Assembly: GCA_041946685.1 (NCBI GenBank)
Contig: JBHGAV010000104.1
Span: 1-7,105 of the forward strand
Reading direction: 5' to 3'
Length of the DNA stretch: 7,105 nucleotides
DNA from: JBHGAV01 sp041946685
GTDB taxonomy: Bacteria; Acidobacteriota; Terriglobia; Bryobacterales; Bryobacteraceae
The notes under the pieces were generated by a model. That model saw only the letters and a program-made list of their open reading frames with translations, made no database searches and had not been told where the DNA came from. Positions 6,688 through 7,105 of the stretch are shown here, piece after piece. A program made the translations under genes and the position numbers. Position 1 is the stretch's first letter, and every line of letters begins with the position of its first letter.

Positions 6688-6716
6688 AGACTATTGCTCC
6701 CGTCCACCCCTGTCAA
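6688..6716 (-). promoter_or_regulatory. Sigma70-type promoter reading toward the lipoprotein gene
   Basis: On the minus strand a perfect TTGACA (6716-6711) is separated by exactly 17 bp from TAGTCT (6693-6688). The -10 keeps the three most conserved positions (T, A and final T). Transcription should begin near 6680-6682, about 200 nt before the lipoprotein ATG. It is the best promoter match I see in the window. Confidence 0.6.
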
Positions 6717-6921
6717 GGGCATTTCACGGATTCAGGAGCAAGAAGAGCCGGCGGGAGTCCGTCCCGGCGAGTCCGGGGCCTGGGCTCAGGGGGCGGCGCG
6801 CGGCTGTGGCCCGTGAGTCGCCACCCATCCAAAGAAGAGTCTCTCCTTGCGGGCGCAAATAACTGCGCCGGCCGGATCGTTTTGGCCTTATGCTTGAGGG
6901 TAGCCAGACGACCGGAAGCCA
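6717..6921. other. Intergenic stretch without a supported gene
   Basis: No reading frame here has family-like content or a credible start. Visible structure is modest: an imperfect tandem repeat (CCGGCGGGAGTCCG at 6748-6761 and CCGGCGAGTCCG at 6764-6775), a 5-bp hairpin GTGGC/GCCAC (6806-6824), and a 6-bp hairpin GGCGCA-AATAAC-TGCGCC (6852-6869). A TATGCT at 6889-6894 could be a -10 for the EEP gene, but no -35 stands at the right distance. Confidence 0.5.
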
Positions 6922-6981
6922 CGTCCCGGCCTGCACAGCCGGACGGGACGCCGGGGGAGCCCCGAACCGGCCTGCGTCCCG
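6922..6981 (+). promoter_or_regulatory. Leader element with alternative hairpins before the EEP gene
   Basis: CGGGACG (6944-6950) can pair either with the upstream CGTCCCG (6922-6928) or, extended by one base, with the downstream GCGTCCCG (6974-6981, 8 bp). The downstream form encloses a CGGGG-GAG-CCCCG hairpin (6952-6964). A third option pairs CGTCC and GGC (6922-6930) with GCC and GGACG (6938-6945). The options exclude one another, as in transcriptional or translational switches. The ribosome binding site at 7009 lies 27 nt beyond. Confidence 0.35.
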
Positions 6982-7008
6982 GTCCCGCCTGGAGATCCTT
7001 CCCTGACT

Positions 7009-7012
7009 GGAG
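7009..7012 (+). promoter_or_regulatory. Shine-Dalgarno of the EEP gene
   Basis: GGAG (within CTGGAG) lies 6 nt before the ATG at 7019 and supports that start for the truncated right-hand gene. Confidence 0.6.
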
Positions 7013-7018
7013 TTTGGC

Positions 7019-7105
7019 ATGGCAACTTCCCTTCGCATCGCCACGTTCAACGTGGAGAACCTTGACGACAAGTTCAACCAGAGACCCACCCTCGCCGAGC
7101 GCGTT
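7019..7105 (+). CDS. Endonuclease/exonuclease/phosphatase (EEP) family protein, 3'-truncated
   Basis: Only the first 29 codons are present, and the frame runs open off the right edge. The N-terminus reads L-R-I-A-T-F-N-V-E-N-L (residues 5-15), the classic first strand of the EEP/DNase I-like superfamily, where Asn11 corresponds to the conserved asparagine near the catalytic metal. No signal peptide precedes it, so a cytoplasmic start is likely. Members hydrolyse phosphodiester bonds in nucleic acids, phospholipids or signalling molecules using Mg2+. The catalytic Glu, Asp and His motifs lie outside the window, so the subfamily cannot be told. The start is supported by GGAG 6 nt upstream. A long gap with potential leader structure precedes it, so it is probably not in one operon with anything to its left. 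Confidence 0.8.
   Translation, partial: MATSLRIATFNVENLDDKFNQRPTLAERV

Noticed and set aside
6748..6775. Imperfect tandem repeat as a CRISPR or iteron array
   Set aside because: There are only two short units with a 2-bp deletion and no spacer regularity or further copies.
6586..7089. Several 65-121-codon open frames on both strands in the intergenic gap
   Set aside because: They overlap one another and the structured elements, have Arg/Pro-rich random-looking content and lack good ribosome binding sites. The longest runs antisense into the well-supported EEP start.

Overview
The window looks like chromosomal DNA of a GC-rich, Gram-negative soil or sediment bacterium. Acidobacteriota of the Solibacter/Bryobacter type is the best guess. 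The reasons are a very large TonB-dependent receptor with an N-terminal carboxypeptidase-regulatory-like domain and no SusD partner, a twin-arginine-exported enolase-superfamily enzyme, a bacterial CE15 esterase, and a DUF4440/SnoaL-like lipoprotein. The taxonomy is inferred from gene style; no phylogenetic marker is present.

Layout. Positions 1-908 (+) are the C-terminal ~300 residues of a glucuronoyl-esterase-like (CE15) alpha/beta hydrolase, cut by the left window edge. Positions 993-2261 (+) encode a Tat-signal enolase-superfamily acid-sugar dehydratase of the DgoD/RspA type with all catalytic positions intact. Positions 2327-5839 (+) encode an 1170-residue Oar-like TonB-dependent receptor. 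The three genes are co-directional with short gaps (84 and 65 bp). A possible internal promoter and a Shine-Dalgarno-sequestering hairpin precede the receptor. A strong 10-bp hairpin follows it and separates it from a convergent gene at 5967-6479 (-), a small NTF2-fold lipoprotein. Positions 6480-7018 hold no convincing protein gene. Positions 7019-7105 (+) are the first 29 codons of an endonuclease/exonuclease/phosphatase (EEP) family protein, cut by the right edge.

How the genes may work together. CE15 enzymes cleave the ester between (4-O-methyl)glucuronate of xylan and lignin alcohols. DgoD-type enzymes dehydrate sugar acids. Oar-like receptors are suspected importers of plant-derived oligomers. 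The first three genes therefore read as a small hemicellulose/uronic-acid-use locus. This is inference from family and adjacency.

The part that ordinary annotation does not explain is the 540-bp gap at 6480-7018. On the minus strand it carries a good sigma70-type promoter (TTGACA-N17-TAGTCT, 6716-6688). Its predicted transcript begins almost exactly at a 9-bp helix and contains at least three further helices, including a nested 66-nt stem of about 20 bp. The lipoprotein start follows ~200 nt downstream. This is a candidate structured leader or small RNA that I could not assign to a known class. On the other side of the gap, a second element (6922-6981) before the EEP gene has mutually exclusive pairings. 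The rest of the window is ordinary for this type of genome.
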